From: DATFVA01 sp963743325
GTDB lineage: Bacteria; Bacteroidota; Ignavibacteria; Ignavibacteriales; Ignavibacteriaceae
NCBI GenBank assembly: GCA_963743325.1
Contig: CAVUOZ010000006.1
Location: 80,198 to 144,197 of the forward strand
Length of the DNA: 64,000 bases
Reading direction: 5' to 3'
Both the position numbers and the translations under genes were made by a program. Under the pieces are notes generated by a model, which was not told where the DNA came from, ran no database searches, and saw nothing but the letters and a program-made list of their open reading frames with translations. Positions 29,268 through 38,448 of the stretch are shown here, piece after piece (within the stretch, counting starts at the first letter, position 1; every line of letters begins with the position of its first letter).

Positions 29268-30300
29268 TTATTTAGTGGATATTTCGGCGATTTTCTTTTG
29301 ATTTAATTTAACAACTTCCGGAGGAAGAGGAGCATAATATAAGTCTTTTGCATATTTTTCGCCATCAGTAACAGCCCATTGTAAGAAATTTACAATTGCC
29401 TGTGCTTTCTTTTTGTCCTTCATATCTTTATAAACAAGAAGCCAGGTGAACCCGGAAATAGGCCAGGAATCCTTTCCATCTGCATCCGTTATTTCCACTC
29501 TTAAATCTTTCGGCATATCTTTTATAAAACCCGCAGCTGCAGCTGAAACAGCATCAAAGGTCGGCAGCACATAATTACCGGCTTTATTTTTTAACTGACG
29601 CATAGGGGAGATCATTCTTTTCAGCATAAGCTAATTCAACGTAACCGATTGAACCTTCAGACTGTTTAACCAGTCCCGCAACACCTTCGTTTCCTTTGCC
29701 ACCGAGACCTACCGGCCAGTCAACTGAAGTTCCCTGTCCAACTTTGCTTTTCCAGGTATCACTTACTTTTGAAAGATATCCTGTGAAAATATTAGTAGTA
29801 CCGCTGCCGTCTGAACGATGCGTAACAAATATTGATTCATCAGGAAGTTTCTTTCCCTGGTTTATGGAGGTGATTTTAGAATCGTTCCATTTGGTAATTT
29901 TTCCCATATAAATATCTGAAAGAACTTCAGGAGTAAGTTTCAGGCCTTTACCTACTGAAGGCAGATTATAAGTTATTACCACGGCTCCCATTACAGTTGG
30001 AATATGAAGTATTTCGGTTCCCTGTTTTTGATTTACCTGCTGCATTTGTTCTTCTGTCATCGGTGCATCTGATGCTCCGAAATCCACAGTGCCCTCAATA
30101 ACCTGTTTTATTCCGCCGCCGCTTCCGATGGACTGATAATTAAATTCAATTCCGGTTTTTTGATGATAAACATCGAACCATTTTGAATAAATAACATACG
30201 GGAATGTTGCGCCTGCACCATTTAATTTTAACTGTGCAGTTGTCATTGATGATAATCCTAATAATAGTACGATTACCAGTGACCATATTTTCATTTTCAT
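29268..30300 (-). CDS. pstS: Phosphate-binding protein PstS (one frameshift)
   Basis: PstS captures phosphate in the periplasm and delivers it to PstCA. It has a signal peptide (MKIWSLVIVLLLGLSSMTTAQ) and the PstS motifs LNGAGATFPYVIYSKWFD, YQSIGSGGGIKQV, FGASDAPM and HRSDGSGTTNIFTGYL. The frame breaks in a T6 run at 29587-29592 (plus strand); with five Ts the chain reads PYASVKNKAGNYVLPTFDA and continues to the end, about 343 residues. The start ATG ATG region has AAGGAG upstream. It is second in the operon, 33 bases after the porin. Confidence 0.93.
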
Positions 30301-30333
30301 TTACTTCTCCTTAATTTAAATTAAATAATTATT

Positions 30334-31389
30334 TTAAAATTCCCAGAATAATGTCACTCTTGGTACTACATCGCTATCAACTATATCTCCATTAGATTTT
30401 TCCATTTGATAAGTGAAAACTTCAACATTTGGAGTAATACTGACATTTTTTGCTGGATTAAATTGAAGTCCTCCAAGAATCATATTCCTGCCATCCTTGT
30501 CCTTATCTGTATTAGGATCTGCTGTATCGAAGCGTCCTACCAGCTGTATTGTCTCGCTGAAGTTAACATATCCCCAGAAAGATACTCCAAACCCGGTCTG
30601 GCCTGCTAATGCAGTTCCATCTGAATTAACAGTATTATTCTGTTGAGATTTGTAATATCCTTCAGCACCTAGACTATAGCTTCCTTTTTGTCTGTAATTT
30701 AAGAATGCTGCCCCGACAAATGCAGAATTGTCTTTCATATCAGTTCCAAATGGATCGGCGATCTGAGGATAAGAAGCGTAATCACCATAGACAGTAATTA
30801 AGAAATTTGGGGAAGGATCAAATTCCAGTAAACCATAAAATCTTTTATACTTATTGGCTTCTGGTGCGTTACCTGAATTATTACCTATCTTAACCCAGTA
30901 TTTCGCTGTCCCATCCTGATCAAATTTGCCTTTCAGGTCTGCACCGAGATCACGAGAGGGAACAATTCCGTTCAGATCCATAATTGTTTTTTCAAGATAT
31001 CTGTGGCCCCAGGCTCCTTCAGAAACATCGAATGCAGGTGTCGGAGAAATACCGAATATGAGATCAGAACCATCGAAAATATTTTTCCATCTTAACCAGG
31101 CATCCTTGACCATCACACCTACCTTACCGCCGGCAGTTAACGAACCGGTTGTCTGATCTGCTTCAAGCCGGAACCTTGTATCAAAATTATCTGAAATAGC
31201 ATAATCAGTCGTGATATAGATTCTTCTGAACTGAAATCCGTTCAGATCTTTCTGAGTTGAATCGTGAGAACCAGCCACGTAAAAGTAATCTCCGAACATT
31301 AATCCACTGAATTTTGGAGTTTTCTCCTGTGCTGAAGAAGCTCCTAAAAGAAGAAAGGTAATAGTTAAGAAGAATAGCACTCTTTTCAT
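30334..31389 (-). CDS. Outer-membrane porin, OprO/OprP-like (phosphate operon)
   Basis: A 351-residue outer-membrane beta-barrel with a signal peptide ending SSAQ. It has porin O/P features: FQFRRIYITTDYAISDNFDTRFRLEAD, the KVGVMVKDAWLRWK strand, and a terminal aromatic residue (VPRVTLFWEF). Barrels of this family pass anions, and some are phosphate-selective. Being first in the porin-pstSCAB operon, directly under a Pho-box-like array, strongly suggests it is the outer-membrane entry for phosphate. Confidence 0.85.
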   Translation of the reverse strand: MKRVLFFLTITFLLLGASSAQEKTPKFSGLMFGDYFYVAGSHDSTQKDLNGFQFRRIYITTDYAISDNFDTRFRLEADQTTGSLTAGGKVGVMVKDAWLRWKNIFDGSDLIFGISPTPAFDVSEGAWGHRYLEKTIMDLNGIVPSRDLGADLKGKFDQDGTAKYWVKIGNNSGNAPEANKYKRFYGLLEFDPSPNFLITVYGDYASYPQIADPFGTDMKDNSAFVGAAFLNYRQKGSYSLGAEGYYKSQQNNTVNSDGTALAGQTGFGVSFWGYVNFSETIQLVGRFDTADPNTDKDKDGRNMILGGLQFNPAKNVSITPNVEVFTYQMEKSNGDIVDSDVVPRVTLFWEF

Positions 31390-31473
31390 TTTTCTCTCTC
31401 TGAAAGTTGTTATTAATGTTTTTGTTAATTCCTAAATCGATACGACAAAGATATTATACTTCGTTCCCTTATA

Positions 31474-31512
31474 TGTTAAGGAATTGTTAAGTCTATATTA
31501 AGAAATTGTTAA
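31474..31512 (-). promoter_or_regulatory. Pho-box-like array: four 11-bp-spaced repeats
   Basis: The hexamer TGTTAA occurs at 31474, 31485 and 31507, with TATTAA at 31496; all four starts are exactly 11 bp apart. On the minus strand these read TTAACA (one TTAATA). PhoB/PhoP-type response regulators bind direct repeats with 11-bp spacing, and TTAACA is the Gram-positive PhoP half-site. The array ends 85 bases before the porin ATG (minus strand) and about 90 bases before the DUF116 start (plus strand), so it could serve both directions. Confidence 0.75.
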
Positions 31513-31602
31513 AAGGAATTTACACTGCATTTTTTGTTAAAAATTCTGTTATTTATTTATGATTCTGATTAAATTTACCCCGACAAAGGAGAGATTCAAC
31601 CC

Positions 31603-32775
31603 ATGGAAGTTATTACGTACTCTCTGAAAACGGGACAGTCAAATTCTGAAAATTATTATAGTGATATAAGGGATTTTACACAAAATGTTGTTAAAGAAGC
31701 CTCTCATTCAATAACTCCTATCATTTATGATTATATAAATTATGTTAAGACATATAACCTGGAAGAAGTCCGGAAGATTGAGGAATATGTACTTGAACTT
31801 CTGAGTTTTGGAATATTATGGCGGATATATTCTGGTACGGCACTGTCAGTTCATCTCGCACCATTTATTACAATGGCAAGAATGGGAGAATGGAGAAAAA
31901 AGCATCAGCGAATAAAACCTTTGATTGATTTTTGCCGCGGGATACTTCTCACACTTTTTTTATTACCACAATCTAAATTAAAAAAACAGGGAATCCCTGA
32001 TCTTGATCAGATCGATCACGTATGCAAATGGTTTGAAGCGACAGGTGAATTCCGTGAACAGGCTCTACGTTTTATAAGATGGCGCGCGTACTGGGGTACA
32101 AAATCAGATGAGGAATTATCTAATATATTTTACAATATAGAAGTATTTACAAACTGGTTTGATGCAGCTTCAAATAAGGCATTAGGCATGTATACGGAGA
32201 ATGTTGACTCTTTCCTTGAGAGAACAATCAGGAAATACAGGTGGCGTGAAGACAGGGTTTCATGCACGCGTTCAAGGATTGAGTATCATCTTAATATGGT
32301 GGGTGCCGAATTATTAAATAAGGCCTTCGGAACGGAATTCAGCAAGACAGAGAAAAAGGTTGTACTGGTCCCCGGATGCATGCGGGGTAAGCCCGATGGA
32401 GAATGCGAAGCCGTTAAAGTGAAAGAAGGATTAATATGCAGCGAGTGTACCCCGGGATGCCGGGTAAACCAGCTTCGTAAATCAGGTAAAAAGTGTTCAG
32501 ATAATAATTCATTCGATGTTTATATAATTCCTCACGCTTCTGATCTGTCGCTCTGGTCACCGCAACCCGGTCGACCTGTTCGAGGAGTTGTGGCTTCGGC
32601 CTGTGTGACGACCCTTGTTGAAGGGGGGTGGGAATTAAAGCGGTATAATGTTCCGGCTCAATGTGTACTTCTCGATTACTGCGGATGTAAAAAGCACTGG
32701 CATTCCGAAGGGTTATCAACATCATTTAATATGAATGAATTGAAAAGAAGAATAAGCAATGAATTTAAAAACTGA
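31603..32775 (+). CDS. DUF116 family cysteine-rich protein
   Basis: The 390-residue protein has a long helical N-terminal half (about 1-240) and a C-terminal domain with DUF116-type cysteines: VLVPGCMRGKPDGECEA, LICSECTPGC, then SACVTTLVEGGWELKR and a final LDYCGCKKHWH. The Cys cluster suggests metal or Fe-S binding; the family has no established function. A GGAG lies before the ATG. It is divergent from the phosphate operon and shares the repeat array between them, so phosphate control is possible. A shared bidirectional terminator follows. Confidence 0.7.
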   Translation: MEVITYSLKTGQSNSENYYSDIRDFTQNVVKEASHSITPIIYDYINYVKTYNLEEVRKIEEYVLELLSFGILWRIYSGTALSVHLAPFITMARMGEWRKKHQRIKPLIDFCRGILLTLFLLPQSKLKKQGIPDLDQIDHVCKWFEATGEFREQALRFIRWRAYWGTKSDEELSNIFYNIEVFTNWFDAASNKALGMYTENVDSFLERTIRKYRWREDRVSCTRSRIEYHLNMVGAELLNKAFGTEFSKTEKKVVLVPGCMRGKPDGECEAVKVKEGLICSECTPGCRVNQLRKSGKKCSDNNSFDVYIIPHASDLSLWSPQPGRPVRGVVASACVTTLVEGGWELKRYNVPAQCVLLDYCGCKKHWHSEGLSTSFNMNELKRRISNEFKN

Positions 32776-32806
32776 GGTCAGAACCGGGTTGGGTATATTC
32801 AAAAAA

Positions 32807-32832
32807 AAACCCGTTGATCATTCAACGGGTTT
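32807..32832. terminator. Bidirectional terminator between DUF116 and YtxH genes
   Basis: AAACCCGTTGA (32807-32817) pairs with TCAACGGGTTT (32822-32832) around a 4-base loop. An A-run lies to the left (a T-run on the minus strand) and TTT to the right, so it can stop both convergent genes; the minus-strand direction looks stronger. Confidence 0.8.
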
Positions 32833-32855
32833 AAACTCCTGGGAAATAGGTGAAT

Positions 32856-33119
32856 TTAGTTTGAGACAATTTTTTTAGCATCTTCAATAATACTATTTGC
32901 TTTCTTTTTACTGTCCCTGAAGAGATTGTCGACTTTATCCTTTCCCGTTTCAACAATATCACTCACGTTATCTATAATATTATCGGTTGTGCGGGATATA
33001 TTTTTTCTCATCTTCTTTCCTGAAACAGGTGTATACAACATTGCCAGAACGCTGCCAATGACACCGCCCACGAGCAGACCAGCTACAAAACCGGTAAATT
33101 TATCCTGTTCTCTACTCAT
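32856..33119 (-). CDS. YtxH domain membrane protein
   Basis: The 87-residue protein has one N-terminal membrane span (FVAGLLVGGVIGSVLAMLYTPVSGKKMRK) followed by an amphipathic, Lys/Asp-rich helix. This is the YtxH (gas vesicle/GvpP-like) pattern: a glycine-rich anchor with LxAPxSGxxxR-type motif (here LYTPVSGKKMR) and a coiled tail. Such proteins are linked to general stress in other bacteria; no partner is evident. A GGAGG lies 6 bases before the ATG. It is 75 bases downstream of the rhomboid gene. Confidence 0.85.
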   Translation of the reverse strand: MSREQDKFTGFVAGLLVGGVIGSVLAMLYTPVSGKKMRKNISRTTDNIIDNVSDIVETGKDKVDNLFRDSKKKANSIIEDAKKIVSN

Positions 33120-33193
33120 AATACCTCCTAATTGGTTGATTCTTTACACCAATATAGCAGAAGTCTTCTAAATAATTATTGGCAGAATCACAA

Positions 33194-33931
33194 TTACTTT
33201 CTACCAACAGCAAATAATTTAATCAAAATCATACCGGAAATAAATCCCCCTATATGAGCGCCATAAGCAACCCCGCCTCCCTGGGCACCGGCACCGAGTA
33301 ATCCTAAACCGCTGATTAACTGAAATAGAAACCATATACCAATTGCGGCTATTGCAGGCATATCAGTGACAAAATAAAACACTATTACACTTACTCTCTT
33401 TTTGGGGAACATTAGAATATAAGCTCCGAGTACACCGGATATTGCACCAGAAGCACCAATAGTAGGTATCAGGAGACTTTCACCTAAAACATAGGTCGTG
33501 TAAATATGAGCCAGAGAAGCTAATATCCCGCAAATCAGATAAAATAACAGATATCTTAAATGTCCAATCCTGTTTTCAATATTATCTCCAAATATCCAGA
33601 GGAAAAGCATATTACCAAAAATATGCGCAATGCCTCCGTGCATAAATATTGAAGTCAACAGGGTTATATAAACTGAAAAAGGAGTAACACCTAATCCCGG
33701 AACAGTATACTCATCACCTGTTGCAGGATCCTCATAGGTCTGCTCCTGAGTGACAATATCTCTTCCTGTGATTATTTCTTCAGGAACAGCAGAAAATTTG
33801 TAGGTAAACTTTACATTTTCACCCATATCCTGGAGCCAAATGAAGACAAATATATTTGCGAGTATTAATAAATAATTTATAAAAGGAGTGATAGTCCGTT
33901 CACGGTTATCATCACCGATAGGGAAGAGCAT
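33194..33931 (-). CDS. Rhomboid family intramembrane serine protease
   Basis: A 245-residue membrane protein with six or so spans. The rhomboid catalytic pair is visible: Ser in PTIGASGAISGVLGAYILMFP and His in GAHIGGFISGMIL; the HGGIAHIFGNMLFLWIFG segment with its His and Asn forms the oxyanion side. The insert EEIITGRDIVTQEQTYEDPATGDEYTVPG between span 1 and span 2 is exposed. It would cleave membrane-anchored substrates; targets unknown. It follows the symporter by 19 bases in the same direction. Confidence 0.93.
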   Translation of the reverse strand: MLFPIGDDNRERTITPFINYLLILANIFVFIWLQDMGENVKFTYKFSAVPEEIITGRDIVTQEQTYEDPATGDEYTVPGLGVTPFSVYITLLTSIFMHGGIAHIFGNMLFLWIFGDNIENRIGHLRYLLFYLICGILASLAHIYTTYVLGESLLIPTIGASGAISGVLGAYILMFPKKRVSVIVFYFVTDMPAIAAIGIWFLFQLISGLGLLGAGAQGGGVAYGAHIGGFISGMILIKLFAVGRK

Positions 33932-33950
33932 ATTGAAAACTCCTCAATGA

Positions 33951-35654
33951 TTATTGTGAAGTTACAAATTTTTCCTTTTTAAAGAGAGGATTTATCAGCA
34001 CCGCAATTAATACCAGAATAAGACATCCTATTACATTGTACCACAGGAAAGGTATAGAAGTGAAAAGAAAACAATAAAGCACAAGCAGTTCGGCTATAAT
34101 TGCTGCAATAAAAGTCGGTGTTCCGGATACCCTTTTTAAATAAAAAGCCACCAGAAAGATTCCCAGTATAGTTCCATATACCAGTGATCCAAGAATATTA
34201 ACAGCTTCAATCAGAGAACCCAATTTGTTGGCGAACAAGGCAAATCCTATAGCGTATGCTCCCCACAGAATTGTGGTAAGCTTCGAGACAATTAAATATT
34301 GCTTCTCGGTGGCATCCTTCCGGAGCATACGTTTATAAAAATCGATAACCGTAGTAGATGCCAGTGCATTAAGCTCTGCTGAAGTTGAAGACATAGAGGC
34401 TGAGAATATTGCTGCAAGTATTAGTCCTATGACTCCGGTCGGGAGGAAGCCAACGATATAACTAATAAAAATATAGTTAGTATCATTGGAGTCTGCTCCC
34501 GGATCACTCTGTTTTATTATGTTTATGGCTTGATTTCTTATAATTGTAGCTTCATTTTGTTTGTTTCTAACCTGCTCCAGGATTTCATTTGTTGACTTGT
34601 CATTGCCCGAATGTATGGAAGCCAGCATTTCCTTCAGCTTTTGCTGTTTTTCTTTCTGAACCTGTTCGAACCTATTATTTAAATCATTATATTGATTTGC
34701 ATAACTACTTTGTTTTACAGTGTTTACTGCTACAGGGTTAAAGAATAATGGCGGGATATTGAACTGATAAAGGACAAAAACCATAGCTCCGACAAAAAGA
34801 ATGAAGAATTGCATAGGTACCTTCACAATCCCATTTGTTAATAGACCAAGCCTGCTCTGTGCCACCGAGCTGCCAGATAAATATCTCTGAACCTGTGATT
34901 GATCCGTACCAAAATATGAAAGCATCAAAAACGTGCCACCGATTATGCCTGACCAGAAGGTATAACGATCATTAAGATCGAATGAGAAATCAATGGCATT
35001 TAATTTACCTAGTTTGCCGGCAATATAAGCTGCATCCAGAGGGGTTACATCTTTAGGCAGAAAGGAAAAAATCATTATGAATGCCACAAACATACCCAGG
35101 GTAATTATTATCATCTGCTGAATATGAGTCTGGTTAACTGCTCTTGTCCCTCCGGTTGTTGTATATATTACAACAAGCGTACCGGTGACTATGACGGTAA
35201 GGTTTATGTCCCATCCGAGAATAACAGATAGAATGAGTGCAGGGGCGAAAATTGTAAATCCCGCAGCGAGTCCTCTTTGGGTTAAAAACAGGAGACTGCC
35301 GAGTACGCGGTTCTTTAAATCAAATCTTTTTTCAAGATATTCATATGCAGTATAAACGTTCAATTTATGAAACAGGGGTACCGCAGTTATGGAAAGTATG
35401 ATCATTGCGATGGGAAGACCAAGATAGAATTGAACAAATCTCATTCCATCGGCATAAGCCTGCCCGGGAGTGGATAGAAAGGTAATCGCACTTGCCTGTG
35501 TAGCCATAATTGAAAGTGCAATAGTATACCATTGTGTGGTTTTGCCGGCACGTATGTATCCATCGATGTCTTTAGTTCCCCGTGTTTTCCAGATTCCGTA
35601 AACTGTAACGAAGAGCAGAAATCCGATCAGGACAATCCAGTCTAATAGGGTCAC
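33951..35654 (-). CDS. Sodium:solute symporter family transporter
   Basis: The 567-residue SSS-family carrier has about 13 spans in LeuT-fold order: GYIRAGKTTQWYTIALSIMATQASAITFLSTPGQAYADG (spans 1-2), TTTGGTRAVNQTHIQQMI (span 5) and FSASMSSTSAELNALAST (span 8, sodium-site residues). It is longer than usual because of a roughly 85-residue charged, coiled-coil-like loop at about 305-390 (EQVQKEKQQKLKEMLASIHS). The substrate is unknown. The start is GTG at 35654, overlapping the stop of a 49-residue membrane protein gene (GTGA), so translation is coupled. Confidence 0.9.
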   Translation of the reverse strand: MTLLDWIVLIGFLLFVTVYGIWKTRGTKDIDGYIRAGKTTQWYTIALSIMATQASAITFLSTPGQAYADGMRFVQFYLGLPIAMIILSITAVPLFHKLNVYTAYEYLEKRFDLKNRVLGSLLFLTQRGLAAGFTIFAPALILSVILGWDINLTVIVTGTLVVIYTTTGGTRAVNQTHIQQMIIITLGMFVAFIMIFSFLPKDVTPLDAAYIAGKLGKLNAIDFSFDLNDRYTFWSGIIGGTFLMLSYFGTDQSQVQRYLSGSSVAQSRLGLLTNGIVKVPMQFFILFVGAMVFVLYQFNIPPLFFNPVAVNTVKQSSYANQYNDLNNRFEQVQKEKQQKLKEMLASIHSGNDKSTNEILEQVRNKQNEATIIRNQAINIIKQSDPGADSNDTNYIFISYIVGFLPTGVIGLILAAIFSASMSSTSAELNALASTTVIDFYKRMLRKDATEKQYLIVSKLTTILWGAYAIGFALFANKLGSLIEAVNILGSLVYGTILGIFLVAFYLKRVSGTPTFIAAIIAELLVLYCFLFTSIPFLWYNVIGCLILVLIAVLINPLFKKEKFVTSQ

Positions 35655-35800
35655 TCAAAAACCTTTGTAAATATGTAAAAGAAAATAATCAGGATTACCA
35701 GATTAAGAAAAACCAGTGAGTAAATATTATTCCAGGTTTTAAGGATCGGCGGTTTTTCTTCTTCACTTATTATTTTATCATTAGTTTGTTTTTGATTCAT
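35651..35800 (-). CDS. 49-residue single-span membrane protein coupled to symporter
   Basis: Translating the minus strand from the ATG at 35800 gives 49 residues: a polar start MNQKQTNDKIISEEEKPP and one strong membrane span (YSLVFLNLVILIIFFYIFTK) ending in VFE. Its start lies inside the last codons of the PIG-L gene, and its stop overlaps the symporter GTG by four bases, so all three genes are translationally linked. This overlap at both ends argues for a real gene. It is unlike any family known to me; an accessory subunit of the symporter is a reasonable inference from its place. Confidence 0.75.
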   Translation of the reverse strand: MNQKQTNDKIISEEEKPPILKTWNNIYSLVFLNLVILIIFFYIFTKVFE

Positions 35801-38321
35801 TTTGTCTTGCAGAAATCATGTTAACAAATATTCTGAATGCCCCGGGAACTCCTGCAGGTATCTGTCTGAACCACGAATATCCTGAATAGATATAAACACC
35901 TTTTCCAAAATCTGCATAGAGCATTCCTCCTTCAAGCGGTTTTTCTCCCGGATCGTTTCCTGATAAAACTGCCTGGTATTTTGGATCCCATTTATTCGCA
36001 AAATAAAGTCCTCTTTCCTGAACCCAGCCTTCAAAATCAGCACGGGATATTTTGTTAGGATAATTTAATAAAGGCAGAGCCGGATTGACAAAGGTTATCG
36101 GAACTTCCTCGACTGTAATTCTATCGTGCGAAAGGGTTAAGGGAAAAGGTCCGATATTATCTACAACAAGATCAAAGCTCGTATTATACTGAACAACAAG
36201 TGTCCCTCCGTCTTTCACATAGTTCATGAGCTTCAGCTGATCAACGGATAATCGGTTTCTTGTATTATAAGCACGGACGCCCATTACAATTGCATCAAAC
36301 CGGTCCAGGTTCATGTCATCGATATCCGAATCTGAAAGAAGCTGAACATTATATCCAAGCTGCCTGAGATATTCAGGAATCACATCACCGGAACCCATTA
36401 CATAGCCGATATTATTTACGGTTCTATTAATATCCAGGCGTATTAGCCTGGCTTCAGCAGAGGGGAATAATGTTTGAATAGGAATATGCGGATAATTTAT
36501 CGTGAGGGATCCCAACGATATTTCTTTGCCTTCTTCCTCTGCAACTGCTTTTACAGTTGTTTCTGTTGGTGAAGATGGCGGAACTACACTAAATGAAAAA
36601 GTACTTTCTTCTCCTTTTTTCCCGAATGAGTAAGTAAATTCAGCTGGTTCAATTTTCCACCCGTCGGTAATCTGTAAAAACAATTTACCGGAAGCATTAT
36701 TTTTATTGCTCTTTATTTTTACATCAATTGTATTACTTTTATTATCGGGAAACAGGTACAGCTTATCAGAAAGGTTTACAGTGACAGGGGGTGTAATCTC
36801 TATTGGTCTGTATTCCTCACCGTGAACAGGGTCCGTCCACTGGAATAATACCGGTTCATATAATGTGATATCAGTTTTTCCGTATGATAGAGTAAATCCG
36901 GTTATTAGAGGAGGGTCATTTTCCGGCTTACCTATCAATTGTTGATCATTTACAGCATAGATCCCTTGCCCATGAGGTTCGACCAGCCAGTAAGGCTGCG
37001 TATAGGATATATTTGAGGGAAGAACCAAAGCTTCTTCAGATTTAATATAATTGTTTTCTGTTAAGGTCTGATCTATAAGATGGGGTGCATTTTTATAGCT
37101 GACTGTAATCTCTTTAAGCTTAAATGGGAAGCCCGAGCGATTAACTATCCCTGCAGTAATTTTAACCGAATCTCCTGCGGTAAAAGAATAATCATTTGCT
37201 GATGCTTCCAGCCATATTCCTGCTGCAGATTGAATAACTTCAAGCAATTCTTTTTTCTTAAGCGGAACCCAGTAATCATCTTTTAACTTATTAAGTTCTG
37301 AATAAGCCTCAAGCAGTTTCGGCAGACTTGCTGACGGGTTCTCCTGGTTATATTCTTTCTCAACTTCCTTTAAAATAGAGGCTGCTTTTTCACTCCCTTT
37401 AACACGGTTCCATGATAGGTCAATTCCTTCGAATAAATCACTCCTTGCAGTATCACCCTCGATGTATTTAAAATAATTTATCTGTTCACCTCTTCTTGCA
37501 GAAACTCCAAAGCCCTGACTTTTATGCATGCTTCTGCTCTCTGCAGCAATTTCGGTATAGGATTTTCCCAAAAGCGGGTTGTAAGCCCCGAGATCAATTT
37601 GAATGACTTTAGAGAGATCTTCCTTTTTATTTTGAAGTACAGGAAGCCAGGCATTCCAATAAAGTCGTTTGGGTTTCCACGTTTTAACATATTTTAGTTG
37701 TTCAGGAAAACTGTTGGGATCACCGGCAAGATTAAAGGCTTCTTCAGCCAATATTGCAGATGCAGTATGATGGCCGTGCCCTCCTTCGCCCGTGTCGGGA
37801 AAGCGTGTAATGATAACATCAGGACGAAATTTTCTTATTATCCAGACAACATCTGAAAGAATTTTTTGTTTATCCCAGATATTAAAAGTTTCTTCCGGAT
37901 TTTTAGAATAGCCGAAATCGATTGCCCGGGTAAAAAACTGTTCTGCTCCATCAATTCTCCGGGCAGCAAGCAATTCCTGCGTCCTGATTACACCCAGTTC
38001 ATCCGCCTGTTCATTCCCGATTAAATTTTGTCCCCCGTCGCCGCGGTTCATTGCACAATATCCCGCTCTTAACAATTTGCCTGATTCAAAGTAAGCCAGC
38101 GCTGCTGTGTTTTCATCATCGGGATGAGCGGCAATATATAAGACACTTCCGAGAACATTTAGTTTTTTTATGGCAAGTTCTAATTGTGCGGCATCCAGAG
38201 TTTTTTCAGGCTGAGCTGAAATGCTGAGATTTGCAAGAAAGATTATAATCGAAAGAACAAGAAATTTCTTTAATGATAATAACATATCCACCCATCCGGT
38301 TTGTGAGTAAACAAATATCAT
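35781..38321 (-). CDS. Exported PIG-L (LmbE) family deacetylase with long C-terminus
   Basis: The catalytic domain (about 45-300) has the PIG-L zinc motifs AAHPDDENTAALAYF, the MNRGDGGQN segment, and GHGHHTASA; family members remove N-acetyl groups from amino sugars. A further ~500 residues contain beta-sandwich segments and an end domain with DRFDAIVMGVRAYNTR, resembling a glutamine-amidotransferase-like fold. The annotated start gives 12 extra residues; an internal ATG at 38285 begins directly with the signal peptide LLSLKKFLVLSIIIFLANLSISAQ and is the better choice. It is first of a coupled unit with the small membrane protein and symporter, suggesting that a released amino-sugar product is imported. 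Confidence 0.88.
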   Translation of the reverse strand: MIFVYSQTGWVDMLLSLKKFLVLSIIIFLANLSISAQPEKTLDAAQLELAIKKLNVLGSVLYIAAHPDDENTAALAYFESGKLLRAGYCAMNRGDGGQNLIGNEQADELGVIRTQELLAARRIDGAEQFFTRAIDFGYSKNPEETFNIWDKQKILSDVVWIIRKFRPDVIITRFPDTGEGGHGHHTASAILAEEAFNLAGDPNSFPEQLKYVKTWKPKRLYWNAWLPVLQNKKEDLSKVIQIDLGAYNPLLGKSYTEIAAESRSMHKSQGFGVSARRGEQINYFKYIEGDTARSDLFEGIDLSWNRVKGSEKAASILKEVEKEYNQENPSASLPKLLEAYSELNKLKDDYWVPLKKKELLEVIQSAAGIWLEASANDYSFTAGDSVKITAGIVNRSGFPFKLKEITVSYKNAPHLIDQTLTENNYIKSEEALVLPSNISYTQPYWLVEPHGQGIYAVNDQQLIGKPENDPPLITGFTLSYGKTDITLYEPVLFQWTDPVHGEEYRPIEITPPVTVNLSDKLYLFPDNKSNTIDVKIKSNKNNASGKLFLQITDGWKIEPAEFTYSFGKKGEESTFSFSVVPPSSPTETTVKAVAEEEGKEISLGSLTINYPHIPIQTLFPSAEARLIRLDINRTVNNIGYVMGSGDVIPEYLRQLGYNVQLLSDSDIDDMNLDRFDAIVMGVRAYNTRNRLSVDQLKLMNYVKDGGTLVVQYNTSFDLVVDNIGPFPLTLSHDRITVEEVPITFVNPALPLLNYPNKISRADFEGWVQERGLYFANKWDPKYQAVLSGNDPGEKPLEGGMLYADFGKGVYIYSGYSWFRQIPAGVPGAFRIFVNMISARQNESKTN

Positions 38322-38448
38322 AGTCTTTTCTCTGAATGGATGAGATAATACAACTAAATATTTAAAATTCCAATGGATTTATGATTAGTTGCAGTATACA
38401 GGGATGAACACATTATTCGTTATGTCCAGGAATGTTCATTCTTAAAGG

